Source: Odoribacter sp. AF15-53 (GTDB lineage Bacteria > Bacteroidota > Bacteroidia > Bacteroidales > Marinifilaceae). From it: DNA of 64,000 nt. Where the stretch lies: NCBI RefSeq assembly GCF_003479425.1, contig NZ_QUHC01000013.1, positions 1 to 64,000 on the forward strand, given 5' to 3'. Of the stretch, positions 38,790 to 47,874 are shown piece after piece. The notes under the pieces were generated by a model. It made no database searches, had not been told where the DNA came from, and saw nothing but the letters and a program-made list of their open reading frames with translations. How positions within the stretch are numbered: the stretch's first letter is position 1; the number at the start of each line of letters is the position of its first letter. A program made the translations under genes and the position numbers.

Positions 38790-38907
38790 AAAACATAACT
38801 CCATACCCTATAATTCCCTAAAACATAACTTTCAACCCTATAATTGGGGTAAAACATTACTTTTTACCCTGTAATTGACTAAAAACATAACACCTAACCC
38901 TATATTA
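38790..38907 (+). repeat. Iteron-like array, four copies
   Basis: AAAACATAACTCCATACCCT (38790), AAAACATAACTTTCAACCCT (38820), AAAACATTACTTTTTACCCT (38851) and AAAACATAACACCTAACCCT (38882) each followed by TATAATT-like bases. Spacing of 30, 31 and 31 bases equals about three helical turns, so a protein could bind all on one face. Confidence 0.7.
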
Positions 38908-39163
38908 TCATCAATCCTTTACCCTTCACCGAAATTACCCCATTTATCTAATCTATTATTTCAATTATCTATATTTATACCATACCTTTATTAAAACACC
39001 CTACCATTTAAATACAATATTATAAAACATACACTTTATCCCCCTCCTTCTTTCTATTTTCTTCTATCTAACAATATCATTCTATAAACATTCACCTCTT
39101 ACCTGTTTTAAACAACTAACCAAAAACAAATCAATTAAACACCTCCTTAACTTACTAACCTCA

Positions 39164-39214
39164 TGTTGCAAACCAGAGTTATTTATTAAATAATAATAAT
39201 CATGATTTGCAACA
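39164..39214. repeat. TTGCAAA palindrome, copy 1
   Basis: TGTTGCAAA (39164-39172) and TTTGCAACA (39206-39214) are exact inverted repeats separated by an AT-only spacer containing AATAATAATCATG. Confidence 0.65.
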
Positions 39215-39468
39215 AGTAAAAGAAGAAGGAGATAGAGGTTTATAAATAATGATTACAAGTTTATAAATGAATCAAGTAAAATTAAAGTTTAATCATCCAG
39301 ATCATTCGCATTGTTATAATAAATATCTAATAGATACAGGAGATAAGCATTTTACTTGTTTTCTTCCAATACTCCTTCATTAACACCATGTTATATAAAG
39401 TAGAAGTTATCATTTAATGAATTTTATAACTTCCTTATCTTTTCATAGTTTTTGATTTTTTTAATCAA

Positions 39469-39597
39469 TATCTTTGTGATAATAAATAAGATAATATATA
39501 ACCATTATATCTACTTTCTCAAAATCTACACATATAAACATTCTCTGACATTGAGGCATGAAACCCTGTTAATTTAATTGATAGGGTTTTCATTTTA
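39469..39597 (+). ncRNA. Possible small RNA upstream of helicase gene
   Basis: TATCTTTG at 39469-39476 could start a transcript near 39482. AAACCCT (39561-39567) pairs with AGGGTTT (39583-39589), followed by TCATTTT as terminator. The -33 element is poor. No ORF in the roughly 110 bases. Confidence 0.3.
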
Positions 39598-39822
39598 CCC
39601 GGATTGTTGCAAATGGATATAGTATGTAGAATGGAATGCTTTTATATCTAATCATCCAGATAAATTAGATTGATATATCATTAAAAATAAATAAGGAATT
39701 AATGAATCGAATGATATTCTAATCATTTATAATGAATAACACTATCAATAACACCTGAATCATGCTTTATAGATGATAATAGTTTTAACCACTTCTTGAA
39801 CTATTTAAATCTATCCAATACA

Positions 39823-39871
39823 GTTGCAAACTGGATATATTTATATATAAATAATAACCATGGTTTGCAAC
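39823..39871. repeat. TTGCAAA palindrome, copy 2, before the helicase gene
   Basis: GTTGCAAAC (39823-39831) and GTTTGCAAC (39863-39871), with the same AATAACCATG before the right arm as in copy 1. It ends 34 bases before the helicase start, fitting an operator or initiator site. Confidence 0.65.
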
Positions 39872-39905
39872 ATCAAAATGATGAAAGAAGTGGATAATTT
39901 AATAC

Positions 39906-41747
39906 GTGAGAATGTTTATACTAGAAAGAAAAAAAGAAATTAAAGATTTAAATTACAACAAGCATCTATCAGAAACAGTTTTTTTAGAGACACTGGATTT
40001 TAACGCTAGATTCAAGATTTCCATTGAGGCACCAACAGGATGTGGGAAATCTTATTACTTGCTAGATTATTTAAAAAGGAATAACATTCCATTTTTATAC
40101 GCCACAGATACATTATTCCTCATGGAAGGGTTAGCTAACAGGCATGGAATACCTTATTATTGTGCAGCCGATAGAAGTAAAGAGGAAGAGAGGCAATTAA
40201 TAACTGTTTATCAGCATATTCCTAGATTTATTAGAAAGGGTATGACGTTAATCATTGACGAAGCGCATTCACTTGTTACTGATTACAGTTGGAGAAGAGA
40301 AACGGTAGAGAACACTCTAACAGCGATGACAGGATACGATAGAGTGATCCTTCTCTCTGGCACTCCTTTATTATCTAATGATTCAGCATATAATGGAATT
40401 GAACAAGTCAGAGCCATTCCCAATGAGGTTAGTAAAAGGAAATTATGGGTAACAAGATTTTCAGAGAATTTAGAGGGAGCTATACTTCAACTGGCTAGAA
40501 TGATTAAAGAAGAGGGTTACATACCAGTTCTCTCTCTACTGGATAAATCCGATAAACTGGATACTATTATAGAGAGATTACCTAACCATGGATTTAATAA
40601 AATAGCTGTTATCAATTCCTTGACGAACAAGAAAACTAAAGGGAAAGATATTAAAGGAGAGGGAGAGATAGAGAATGATATAGAGGTTGAAGGTAATCCA
40701 GATTATTACGATCAATTAATCACGACAGGTAAAGTTGATGCCGATATAATCATCACAACTTATAGACAAGGGTACGATATTAAGGGGGATAATTACAAAT
40801 TAATTATAGCACCAAGTAAAAACAGGCATTCCTACACTGATATTATACAGGTGATGAACAGGTTTAGGGATTGCACCACGAGTGAAGGGTATCTATTATG
40901 TAATAATTTGTATGAAGAACAAGAATTTAATTATCAACAAATATATACTATCATATTAAACAAGATTACCCAAGAAACAAGAAAGGAATTTAATAGAATC
41001 CAGACACTGGAAAAGGATTATAGAGCTATCAAGCTGGATCAACAATTAAATTGTAATTACTTCTCTCAATTTATTTATTCCAGTCCTTATATAAATCACC
41101 AGAAGATAGCTAACATTACATATAATAACATCAACAACATTGCTTACAACAATTTATACAGGATGAAGAAAATACTTGAAACATTTAATATTGACATGGA
41201 ACTATCAAAAGATTGTATGGATTTAAAAGAGGAAATTGAGGCGAAAGAGAAGAAGAAATACACACAAGAGGAGATAAATATTGCGGTTGATACTTTCTTT
41301 CATGATTATGCCTATCCAAAAGAAAAGGGTGAGGCTATACTACTAGATATAAAGGAACGTCCTATTTACCAGACTATAAACGAACATTATGAAACTCTAC
41401 ACGCTTTAGGTGAACCCTCGTGTAAAATACATGATGAATTAAAGAGATTCATGATTAACACTAAAAAAATGAATGCCTTTAAAAAGATAGCGATAATAAA
41501 ACTGGGAACAGACCCAAGCATAAAAATGTACAGGCTAATGTTACTTAAAGCATTTAATGTTGGAGAGAGATTAACCAGTCCTGAGATATGTAACAGGATA
41601 AACAATTGCAGGCAACAGGTGGGTGATTCCATTTTAAAAGAGAAAACAGCAGTCGAGTTTTTTAACCTGTTATTTAAAACAAAGAGGGCGAAAATGAATG
41701 TTGATGGCAAAGAAACATGGGGCTGGGAGATTATAAGCACGTTCTAG
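39906..41747 (+). CDS. SF2 helicase, candidate replication protein of the element
   Basis: A 613-residue protein. Walker A APTGCGKSYY (about 43-52), DEAH box LIIDEAH (about 116-122), motif III LLSGTP, and motif VI-like QVMNRFRD in the C-terminal helicase lobe; a helical tail of 250 residues follows. The layout and the ITTYRQGYDIKGDNYKL stretch resemble origin-binding-type SF2 helicases. With upstream iterons and palindromes, I infer a role in element replication. Alternative: a DNA repair or defence helicase. The first start M-R-M could begin at either ATG. Confidence 0.7.
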   Translation: MRMFILERKKEIKDLNYNKHLSETVFLETLDFNARFKISIEAPTGCGKSYYLLDYLKRNNIPFLYATDTLFLMEGLANRHGIPYYCAADRSKEEERQLITVYQHIPRFIRKGMTLIIDEAHSLVTDYSWRRETVENTLTAMTGYDRVILLSGTPLLSNDSAYNGIEQVRAIPNEVSKRKLWVTRFSENLEGAILQLARMIKEEGYIPVLSLLDKSDKLDTIIERLPNHGFNKIAVINSLTNKKTKGKDIKGEGEIENDIEVEGNPDYYDQLITTGKVDADIIITTYRQGYDIKGDNYKLIIAPSKNRHSYTDIIQVMNRFRDCTTSEGYLLCNNLYEEQEFNYQQIYTIILNKITQETRKEFNRIQTLEKDYRAIKLDQQLNCNYFSQFIYSSPYINHQKIANITYNNINNIAYNNLYRMKKILETFNIDMELSKDCMDLKEEIEAKEKKKYTQEEINIAVDTFFHDYAYPKEKGEAILLDIKERPIYQTINEHYETLHALGEPSCKIHDELKRFMINTKKMNAFKKIAIIKLGTDPSIKMYRLMLLKAFNVGERLTSPEICNRINNCRQQVGDSILKEKTAVEFFNLLFKTKRAKMNVDGKETWGWEIISTF

Positions 41748-41785
41748 CCAGTTAATCATATATAACTAATTTAAATCATAACATC

Positions 41786-41986
41786 ATGAAAACAAGTTCA
41801 AAAGCAGGAGAAGACTACATTAAACTTCTTCCATCTAAAATTACTGAAATTTACCATAGAGAGATGGAATTTATTAATAAAGATCTAGAGGATGAATCTA
41901 ACAAGTTATGCAAGCGATTTTTAAAACTCGTGGAGGAAGGGAAAATGGATGGGGTTATCTCTTGCTTGAAGAGGTTAAATAGATAA
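41786..41986 (+). CDS. Small hypothetical protein after helicase
   Basis: A 66-residue charged helical protein, 38 bases after the helicase stop, same strand and followed by a strong terminator. No known domain. Probably the last gene of the helicase operon, perhaps a regulator or accessory factor. Confidence 0.5.
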   Translation: MKTSSKAGEDYIKLLPSKITEIYHREMEFINKDLEDESNKLCKRFLKLVEEGKMDGVISCLKRLNR

Positions 41987-41998
41987 ACAAGGAAATCA

Positions 41999-42051
41999 AG
42001 GACAGGGTTTGATTGAAGGATATAACTTTCATCAAATCCTGTCCTTTTTTT
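41999..42051 (+). terminator. Strong intrinsic terminator of the helicase operon
   Basis: AGGACAGGGTTTGAT (41999-42013) pairs with ATCAAATCCTGTCCT (42031-42045) with one G-T pair, then seven or more T. Confidence 0.9.
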
Positions 42052-42198
42052 ATGCTCTATATAATAGCAAGAAATAAATCAATCATTTTCTATAATAAAT
42101 CATGAATAAACCCACACCAACTCAAACGATGCCGAAGTCCATGATTTTACAAAAAGAAGAAGGATATAAAAAAATAATGAAGTGAATCACCATTCCCC

Positions 42199-42255
42199 CT
42201 CTACACTTTGGACTATATTATATAGTATATATATTCTATCATAGTGTTGAAGGGA
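42199..42255 (+). repeat. Long hairpin repeat, copy 1
   Basis: Begins CCTCTACACTT and ends AGTGTTGAAGGG with TTATATAG inside. A related copy is at 48627-48685 near the right end. The remaining spacer 42052-42418 shows no ORF. Confidence 0.5.
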
Positions 42256-42418
42256 AATGATTATTTAAAAGGCTACCTTATATAGAATCCCCCCTGTGTA
42301 AAAAAATTTAGTGTTAATCGAACACTAGGATTATTTACTCTCTAACGCCCCCTAACTTTCATTTAAGAAATCGAATTAAAGTGGAAGTTCTCCACTTTTT
42401 TAATTTCTATTTAAATCA

Positions 42419-42949
42419 ATGTCTTATCAATTAAATTTATCACTAATGAAAGAAGAATATTTATCACCAGAAATTAAAACTGGAATAGAACCGAATCAAC
42501 ATTTCGATGATTTAACAAGCTTATCAGAGGTAGAGATTAGATACAAGCTGAAAGTGCGGCCAAAAGATAGACCAAGAGTGACGATGGCCATGGAGGCATA
42601 CAAATTAATCAGACCTTTTTTTGAGGGGTGTTTACATCACCATGAAGAGGCATGGATCATGTTGTTAAATAGAAATTTAAAGGTGTTGGGTGTTGCAAGG
42701 CTGAGTGTCGGTAATCAAGAGAACACTATCATTGATCCTAGGACTGTTTTACAATTAATGCTAAAGACTAATGCAGCTAGTTCTATAATCTTCCATAACC
42801 ACCCAAGCCAGAATTTAACCTTGAGTTCGAAGGATTTAAAAGTAACAAGGAACATCATGGAGGCTTGCAGGTTGTTAAACATGGCTTGTCTGGATCATGT
42901 TATAGTCGGTGAGGAAAGTTACTCTAGCTATTCAGAGGGAGGTTACTAG
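42419..42949 (+). CDS. RadC-like JAB/MPN domain protein
   Basis: A 176-residue protein with the JAMM motif HNHPSQNLTLSSKD (H-x-H-x7-D, about residues 122-135) and an upstream glutamate (EEAWIM). It lacks the helix-hairpin-helix of chromosomal RadC, as is common in mobile-element copies. Role unknown; JAB folds are metal hydrolases. Alone between spacers in the element. Confidence 0.85.
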   Translation: MSYQLNLSLMKEEYLSPEIKTGIEPNQHFDDLTSLSEVEIRYKLKVRPKDRPRVTMAMEAYKLIRPFFEGCLHHHEEAWIMLLNRNLKVLGVARLSVGNQENTIIDPRTVLQLMLKTNAASSIIFHNHPSQNLTLSSKDLKVTRNIMEACRLLNMACLDHVIVGEESYSSYSEGGY

Positions 42950-42973
42950 CGTGGGTAATTATATATAAAATAG

Positions 42974-43144
42974 ATGAGAGATAGAAAATTCGAGAGGAGC
43001 TTAAAAGTGATCATGGTGATGACCGTGATCACTTTCATCATTCATGTAGTCGCTATATTCACTATTTATCCAAGGTCTGCAAGGTTGGAATTTATTGCGG
43101 TTCTTATCTTTATCATGATCTTGTTACTATCCAAGAAGAGGTAA
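42974..43144 (+). CDS. 56-residue membrane protein
   Basis: ORF too short for usual cut-offs: ATG 42974, TAA 43142-43144. Basic N-terminus (MRDRKFERSLK), helix 1 about 12-31, short RSAR loop, helix 2 about 38-53, then KKR. Begins 24 bases after the RadC-like stop, so may share its transcript. Two-helix topology recalls small toxins or holins, but no family match. Confidence 0.5.
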   Translation: MRDRKFERSLKVIMVMTVITFIIHVVAIFTIYPRSARLEFIAVLIFIMILLLSKKR

Positions 43145-43262
43145 GGATTGCATCTTTTTGGTTGTCTACACTGGATAGACTACCAAAGAGGTGAATTATA
43201 GAATGGTTATATATTAAGAGCGATCACAAGCTATTCACGTTGAAATTTAATACTTTTGCCAT

Positions 43263-43552
43263 ACAGCCACCCCAAATGAGTGTTTGTAGAATGCTAATTA
43301 TTATTTACATTTGTGGTGTCCTTTGGAGAAATCTGAAGGGCAGACATATTTAATAAGAAGTGTTTGGTTTTATCCTAATCTTGAAAACGACCAATTTTAA
43401 AGCAGAAGGATAGACGGTACAAACGCTCATGCTTGCCATATATAATTTCTAAATATACTATGGTCTAGTGTGGGGTGGCTGTTTATTTCTGCGAAGGTTA
43501 CTTGGTCGTACCTCAAGATTAATAAGCTAGCAATCTCCACACTTCTTTTTTT
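43263..43552 (+). ncRNA. Long structured RNA candidate upstream of a HEPN gene
   Basis: A perfect promoter TTTG (43283-43286), 19-base gap, TACATTTG (43306-43313) predicts a start near 43320; a second box TACTTTTG is at 43251-43258. Long-range stems: ACAGCCACCCCA (43263-43274) with TGGGGTGGCTGT (43471-43482); AAGAAGTGT (43355-43363) with ACACTTCTT (43539-43547); and AGTGTGG (43467-43473) with CCACACT (43537-43543). The last two compete. Internal stems TATCCT/AGGATA and CCATA/TATGG lie inside. T7 ends it at 43552. No ORF. Confidence 0.5.
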
Positions 43553-43596
43553 AATAACTTACCACTAGGGGATTGGGGTAAATAATTCATGTTTAG

Positions 43597-44019
43597 ATGA
43601 ATAATTGCACGATTAGTTCCTATATGGCTGACTTTATCTATAAAGAGATAATTTTGAGATACGAGAATGACATCAAAAAAAATCCCAAAGGCTACAACTT
43701 TAATTTAAAAAGATTTAAATTCTTTTTAGCAAAATCGAAAATAACAATATCTTTTACCACCATTCTCAATATTAGTAATATTGACACAAAATCGCAACTT
43801 GATAATTATTTTTATTGTTATCAGCATAGCAAATTCAACCAAGTTGTTTCTTTACTCACTCATATAAGAAATAGTTTCGCTCATGGACGATTCTCGCAAG
43901 ATAAAACATACTTCTATTTGGAAGATTACAAGAATTCAAAAACTTGCACGATGAAAGCTCGAATTAAAAAAAATCTTTTAAAAAAATTCATACACGCATT
44001 AATAACGTTAACCAAATAA
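43597..44019 (+). CDS. HEPN-domain protein (RNSFAH), pEK499-like
   Basis: A 140-residue basic helical protein. The segment LLTHIRNSFAHGRF carries the HEPN ribonuclease motif R-N-x3-H (RNSFAH, about residues 92-97). HEPN proteins cut RNA, often as toxins or defence effectors. It follows the structured RNA by about 45 bases and precedes the lipoprotein gene by 10. Activity and target are inferred. No MNT or other antitoxin gene is adjacent. Confidence 0.6.
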   Translation: MNNCTISSYMADFIYKEIILRYENDIKKNPKGYNFNLKRFKFFLAKSKITISFTTILNISNIDTKSQLDNYFYCYQHSKFNQVVSLLTHIRNSFAHGRFSQDKTYFYLEDYKNSKTCTMKARIKKNLLKKFIHALITLTK

Positions 44020-44029
44020 ATTTAATAAC

Positions 44030-47000
44030 ATGAGAAATGCAATTATTTATCTAACAATGCTGATACAATTATCTAGCTTTTTCATCGGTTGTGGTAAAGA
44101 TAATGGAACTGATGATCCCAACAATCCAAATGGGAATGGAGGGGAACAAACAACATTAACAATCTCTCCAAATGAATTAACATTTAAATCGGAAGGAGAA
44201 GAGAAAACATTTTCTATCACCTCCAATTTTGATTGGATTATTACAAACCCAAGTACATGGTGTAAAATTAATCCGACCCAAGGTAATGGAAACTCTACAA
44301 TAACAACTATTGCTGATCCCAGTGACGAATACGATGATAGAAACTTCAATCTAACCATTAAAGCAGGAGAGACAACAAAAGTAATGACCGTCACCCAGAA
44401 GAAAAAAGATGCGATTATTCTAACCAAGGAAAAATATGACATTCCAACAGAAGGAGATAACATCACAGTTGAAGTTAAAAGTAACATTAGCTATTCCACC
44501 ATTATCCCAGAGGAACACAACGAATGGATCAAGCAAGTTGAGACAAAACAACTTGGGAGAGGGTTAGAAACAAAGAATCTTAATTTTGAAATTTCAGCAA
44601 ATCCGACCACAGACAAAAGAGAAGGAATCATTATAATTAAAGACAATAGTAGCTCTTTAGCTGATACAATTCATGTTTACCAAGCACAAAAAAATGAATT
44701 GATTCTTACACAAGACACGTACAATGTTTCTTCGGAGGGAGAGAATATAAATGTTGAATTAAGGAGTAATGTCGATTATGAAGTGATCATTCCGGAGGAT
44801 GTGAAAGATTGGGTTACTCGAATCACTGGCAGAAGTTCAAGGGTGGATAATCTTATATTCAACATTGAAGCAAATCCGACTTATGACAACCGTTCTGCAA
44901 AGGTGATTATCAAAGATAAAAATAGTGAACTTGCAGACACGCTTAACATCAACCAGACACAAGTCAACGCTATTATCTTGACACAAGAAAAATATGAAAT
45001 TCCCTCTGAAGGGCAAAATATTAAAATTGAAGTCAAGAGTAACATTAAATACGACATTATCATTCCTGACAATGCAAAAGAATGGATCAAACAAATTCAA
45101 TACAGAGCATTAATAACGAATATTATCAATCTAAGCATATCCGAGAACACATCGTATGAACAAAGGGCTGCAGAAATTGTTGTAAAAGACAAGAATAGTA
45201 ATTTATCAGATACTATACGGATTACCCAGAAACAAAACAACACGATTATACTAACACAAAAAAAATACGATATTCCAGCAGAAGGGCAACAAATATCTAT
45301 TGAAATAAAGAGTAACATTGAATATGATATTTTGCTTTCTACCGATGCTGAAAAATGGGTAGAAAAAATTGATTTATCTAGGGCTTTAGCAACAAACACT
45401 CTAAATTATAACATATTACCTAATACTACTTATAATGAGCGCAAAGCAGAAATTATTATAAAAGACAAGGGCAGTGATTTATCTGATACGGTGGAAATTA
45501 TACAAAATCCGACGAGTGCTATTATTATAGAAAAAAAAGAATATAATATTTCTAGTAAAGGAGGAATTGTTAAAGTTGGAATTAAAAGCAACATAGATTA
45601 TAATATTATTATTCCTTCCTCTGCAAAAACATGGATAACACAAATTGCATCCAAAAATCTCATAACAGATAGTTTAACATTTAATATATCTGAAAATTCA
45701 ACTTATGAAAAACGTAAAGCCGAAATTATAATTCGTAAAGATGAATTAGTAGATACAATTACTATTTGTCAAGAGCAAAATGATGCTATTATTTTAGATA
45801 CAAAAATTTACAATATACCAATGGAAGGTAAACAAATTTCAATCAAAATACAAAGTAATATAGATTTTGAGGTAATTATTGCTAAAGAATCTCAAAATTG
45901 GATAGAACAAATAGAGCTTTCCAAATCCCTTTCTCCTAGTATCTTAAATTTCAATATAAAACAAAATCCAAATTACACTGAAAGAAAAGGAGAAATAGTT
46001 ATTAAAGATAAAAACAGTAATTTATCAGATACAATTAAAATAATACAAGCACCGAGAAACGATGTTTTTATTGGAAACGTAAGATTCTTTTATGAACAAG
46101 ATTTGATTAATTTCAAAGAAAAAGGATACAAGAAGATTGTAGGAGATGTTTATATAGCAACATCTGGCAATACTTTGCAAAAGCTTGACAATTTACTGAC
46201 CGAAATCGACGGAAATTTAACCCTCGATTGTGAATTAACTAACTTGGATGGATTATACGGACTAAAAAAAATCACAGGAGATTTAATAGTAAAAAAGGCA
46301 AATCTTGTGTCTTTTGCAGGATTAAGTAACTTAGAAACAATCGGGGGAAATTTTGAAATAAACACTTCTTCTAAATCTCCTTTAGATGCCTTAACATCAT
46401 TCGAAGGACTGGATAAACTTAACTGTATCGGAGGTAATTTCGAAATAAATACATCTGCTGCAATAGGATCTTTAAATGCATTATCATCATTCAAAGGATT
46501 AGAGTGTCTAAAAAGAATTAATGGAAATTTTAAAGTTATAGCTTCTAGTATTTCCTTAAAAACCTTAACATCATTTGAAGGGTTGAGTCAACTAAATTAC
46601 ATCGGTGAAGACTTTGAAATAAATGCTACGACTTCCTTAGAAACCTTAACATCATTCAAGGGATTAGAGAACTTAGAGGAAATTAATGGAAGTTTTAAAT
46701 TAGTAACTTCAGGAAACTCTTCTTTAGAAGCTTTAGTCTCATTTGAAGGGTTAAGTAAATTAAAATGCATTGGCAAGGATTTTGAAATTAACGCTTCTAT
46801 GGAACGAGGTTCTTCTTTAGAAGTCCTAACATCATTCAAAGGATTAGAAAACCTAGAAAAAATCAACGGAAATTTCAAAATAACAACTGATGCAAAAAAT
46901 ACTAAAACCAACACTTTTTTTCTAAATTCCTTGGGTTCATTTGAAGGACTAAATAAACTAAACTATATAGGTGGAGATTTTGAAATTAATGCTTCTACGA

Positions 47001-47797
47001 AGGACGGCTCTTCTCTAGAAGCCCTAACATCATTCAAAGGATTAGAAAACCTAGAAAAAATCAACGGAAATTTCAAAATCATAGCTTCTACTCACCCCGA
47101 ATATAGATCTTCTTCCTTGAAAAACTTAAAATCATTCGAAGGGTTGAATCAATTAAATTACATAGGTGGAAACTTTGAAATAAATGCCTCATCTTTACTC
47201 TCATCTTCACCTTATAATTCCACATCTTGTTTAACTGCCCTAGCATCATTCAAGGGACTGGAAAACTTAGAAAAAATCGATGGTAATTTCAAAATAATTG
47301 AATACACTCGTTTTGCGTTAAAATCCTTCGCATCATTTGAAGGCTTAAACCAACTAAACTGTATTGGTGGAGAGTTCGAAGTTGTATGTTCCGATTTAAA
47401 AAATCTATCATTAAACAATCTCATAACTATCGGAGGGGAAACAAGGATCAGCGCAACACTCGAAACTTTAGCCTTAAATAAATTAAACAATATCAATGGA
47501 GATCTTTATATTAATGGAGAAATGACCTCGCTTGACTTAATTAGCCTAACAACAATCACAGGAAATTTAACAATCACAAAGTGCCCCATGCTTAATAATA
47601 TTGACGGCTTAACAAACCTTAGTACAGTAAAAAACATTTCAATTACAGACTGTCCCAAACTTTATGATTTCTGCGTACTAAAAAATATTGTCCAAAATAA
47701 CAATAGCGACTTCTACACCATTGGTAATGGATATAACCCAACGAAGTATCAATTATTAAATGGAGAATGCTCCAAACTACCAGAAACAACCAAGTAA
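44030..47797 (+). CDS. Giant BACON-repeat lipoprotein with L-domain-like repeats
   Basis: A 1255-residue surface protein. Lipobox FFIGC (about 20). Then seven BACON-type repeats (about 40-680), six of them of 90-95 residues with the ILTQEKYEIPSEGQNI pattern. The last 570 residues are receptor-L-like repeats with SFKGLENLEKINGNFKI and SFEGLNQLNYIGGDFEINA alternating. BACON domains often bind mucin or glycans; this repeat-rich fusion may be an adhesin. Nearly identical DNA repeats (46800-47100) invite recombination. It is element cargo. Confidence 0.75.
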   Translation: MRNAIIYLTMLIQLSSFFIGCGKDNGTDDPNNPNGNGGEQTTLTISPNELTFKSEGEEKTFSITSNFDWIITNPSTWCKINPTQGNGNSTITTIADPSDEYDDRNFNLTIKAGETTKVMTVTQKKKDAIILTKEKYDIPTEGDNITVEVKSNISYSTIIPEEHNEWIKQVETKQLGRGLETKNLNFEISANPTTDKREGIIIIKDNSSSLADTIHVYQAQKNELILTQDTYNVSSEGENINVELRSNVDYEVIIPEDVKDWVTRITGRSSRVDNLIFNIEANPTYDNRSAKVIIKDKNSELADTLNINQTQVNAIILTQEKYEIPSEGQNIKIEVKSNIKYDIIIPDNAKEWIKQIQYRALITNIINLSISENTSYEQRAAEIVVKDKNSNLSDTIRITQKQNNTIILTQKKYDIPAEGQQISIEIKSNIEYDILLSTDAEKWVEKIDLSRALATNTLNYNILPNTTYNERKAEIIIKDKGSDLSDTVEIIQNPTSAIIIEKKEYNISSKGGIVKVGIKSNIDYNIIIPSSAKTWITQIASKNLITDSLTFNISENSTYEKRKAEIIIRKDELVDTITICQEQNDAIILDTKIYNIPMEGKQISIKIQSNIDFEVIIAKESQNWIEQIELSKSLSPSILNFNIKQNPNYTERKGEIVIKDKNSNLSDTIKIIQAPRNDVFIGNVRFFYEQDLINFKEKGYKKIVGDVYIATSGNTLQKLDNLLTEIDGNLTLDCELTNLDGLYGLKKITGDLIVKKANLVSFAGLSNLETIGGNFEINTSSKSPLDALTSFEGLDKLNCIGGNFEINTSAAIGSLNALSSFKGLECLKRINGNFKVIASSISLKTLTSFEGLSQLNYIGEDFEINATTSLETLTSFKGLENLEEINGSFKLVTSGNSSLEALVSFEGLSKLKCIGKDFEINASMERGSSLEVLTSFKGLENLEKINGNFKITTDAKNTKTNTFFLNSLGSFEGLNKLNYIGGDFEINASTKDGSSLEALTSFKGLENLEKINGNFKIIASTHPEYRSSSLKNLKSFEGLNQLNYIGGNFEINASSLLSSSPYNSTSCLTALASFKGLENLEKIDGNFKIIEYTRFALKSFASFEGLNQLNCIGGEFEVVCSDLKNLSLNNLITIGGETRISATLETLALNKLNNINGDLYINGEMTSLDLISLTTITGNLTITKCPMLNNIDGLTNLSTVKNISITDCPKLYDFCVLKNIVQNNNSDFYTIGNGYNPTKYQLLNGECSKLPETTK

Positions 47798-47874
47798 CTA
47801 ACAATTAAACGATCAACTTCATCGCTATACACAACAACGATGAAGTTGATCATACATTAATAAAAAATATAATT

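Larger units (their letters stand above)
38543..39905. other. 1.36 kb AT-rich noncoding region, origin-like
   Basis: No convincing ORF on either strand. It contains a four-copy iteron array (38790-38907), two matching TTGCAAA palindromes (39164-39214, 39823-39871), one half-site (about 39604-39613) and a possible small RNA (39469-39597). This combination ahead of a helicase gene is what a plasmid or ICE replication origin would look like. Confidence 0.5.

Noticed and set aside
38790..38907. CRISPR array
   Set aside because: Repeats are imperfect with 5-base spacers; no cas genes; phasing fits iterons instead.
43263..43482. Retron
   Set aside because: No reverse transcriptase gene and the best promoter lies inside the repeat.
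46300..47400. CRISPR-like or satellite DNA
   Set aside because: The repeats are in frame and encode protein repeats of the giant lipoprotein.
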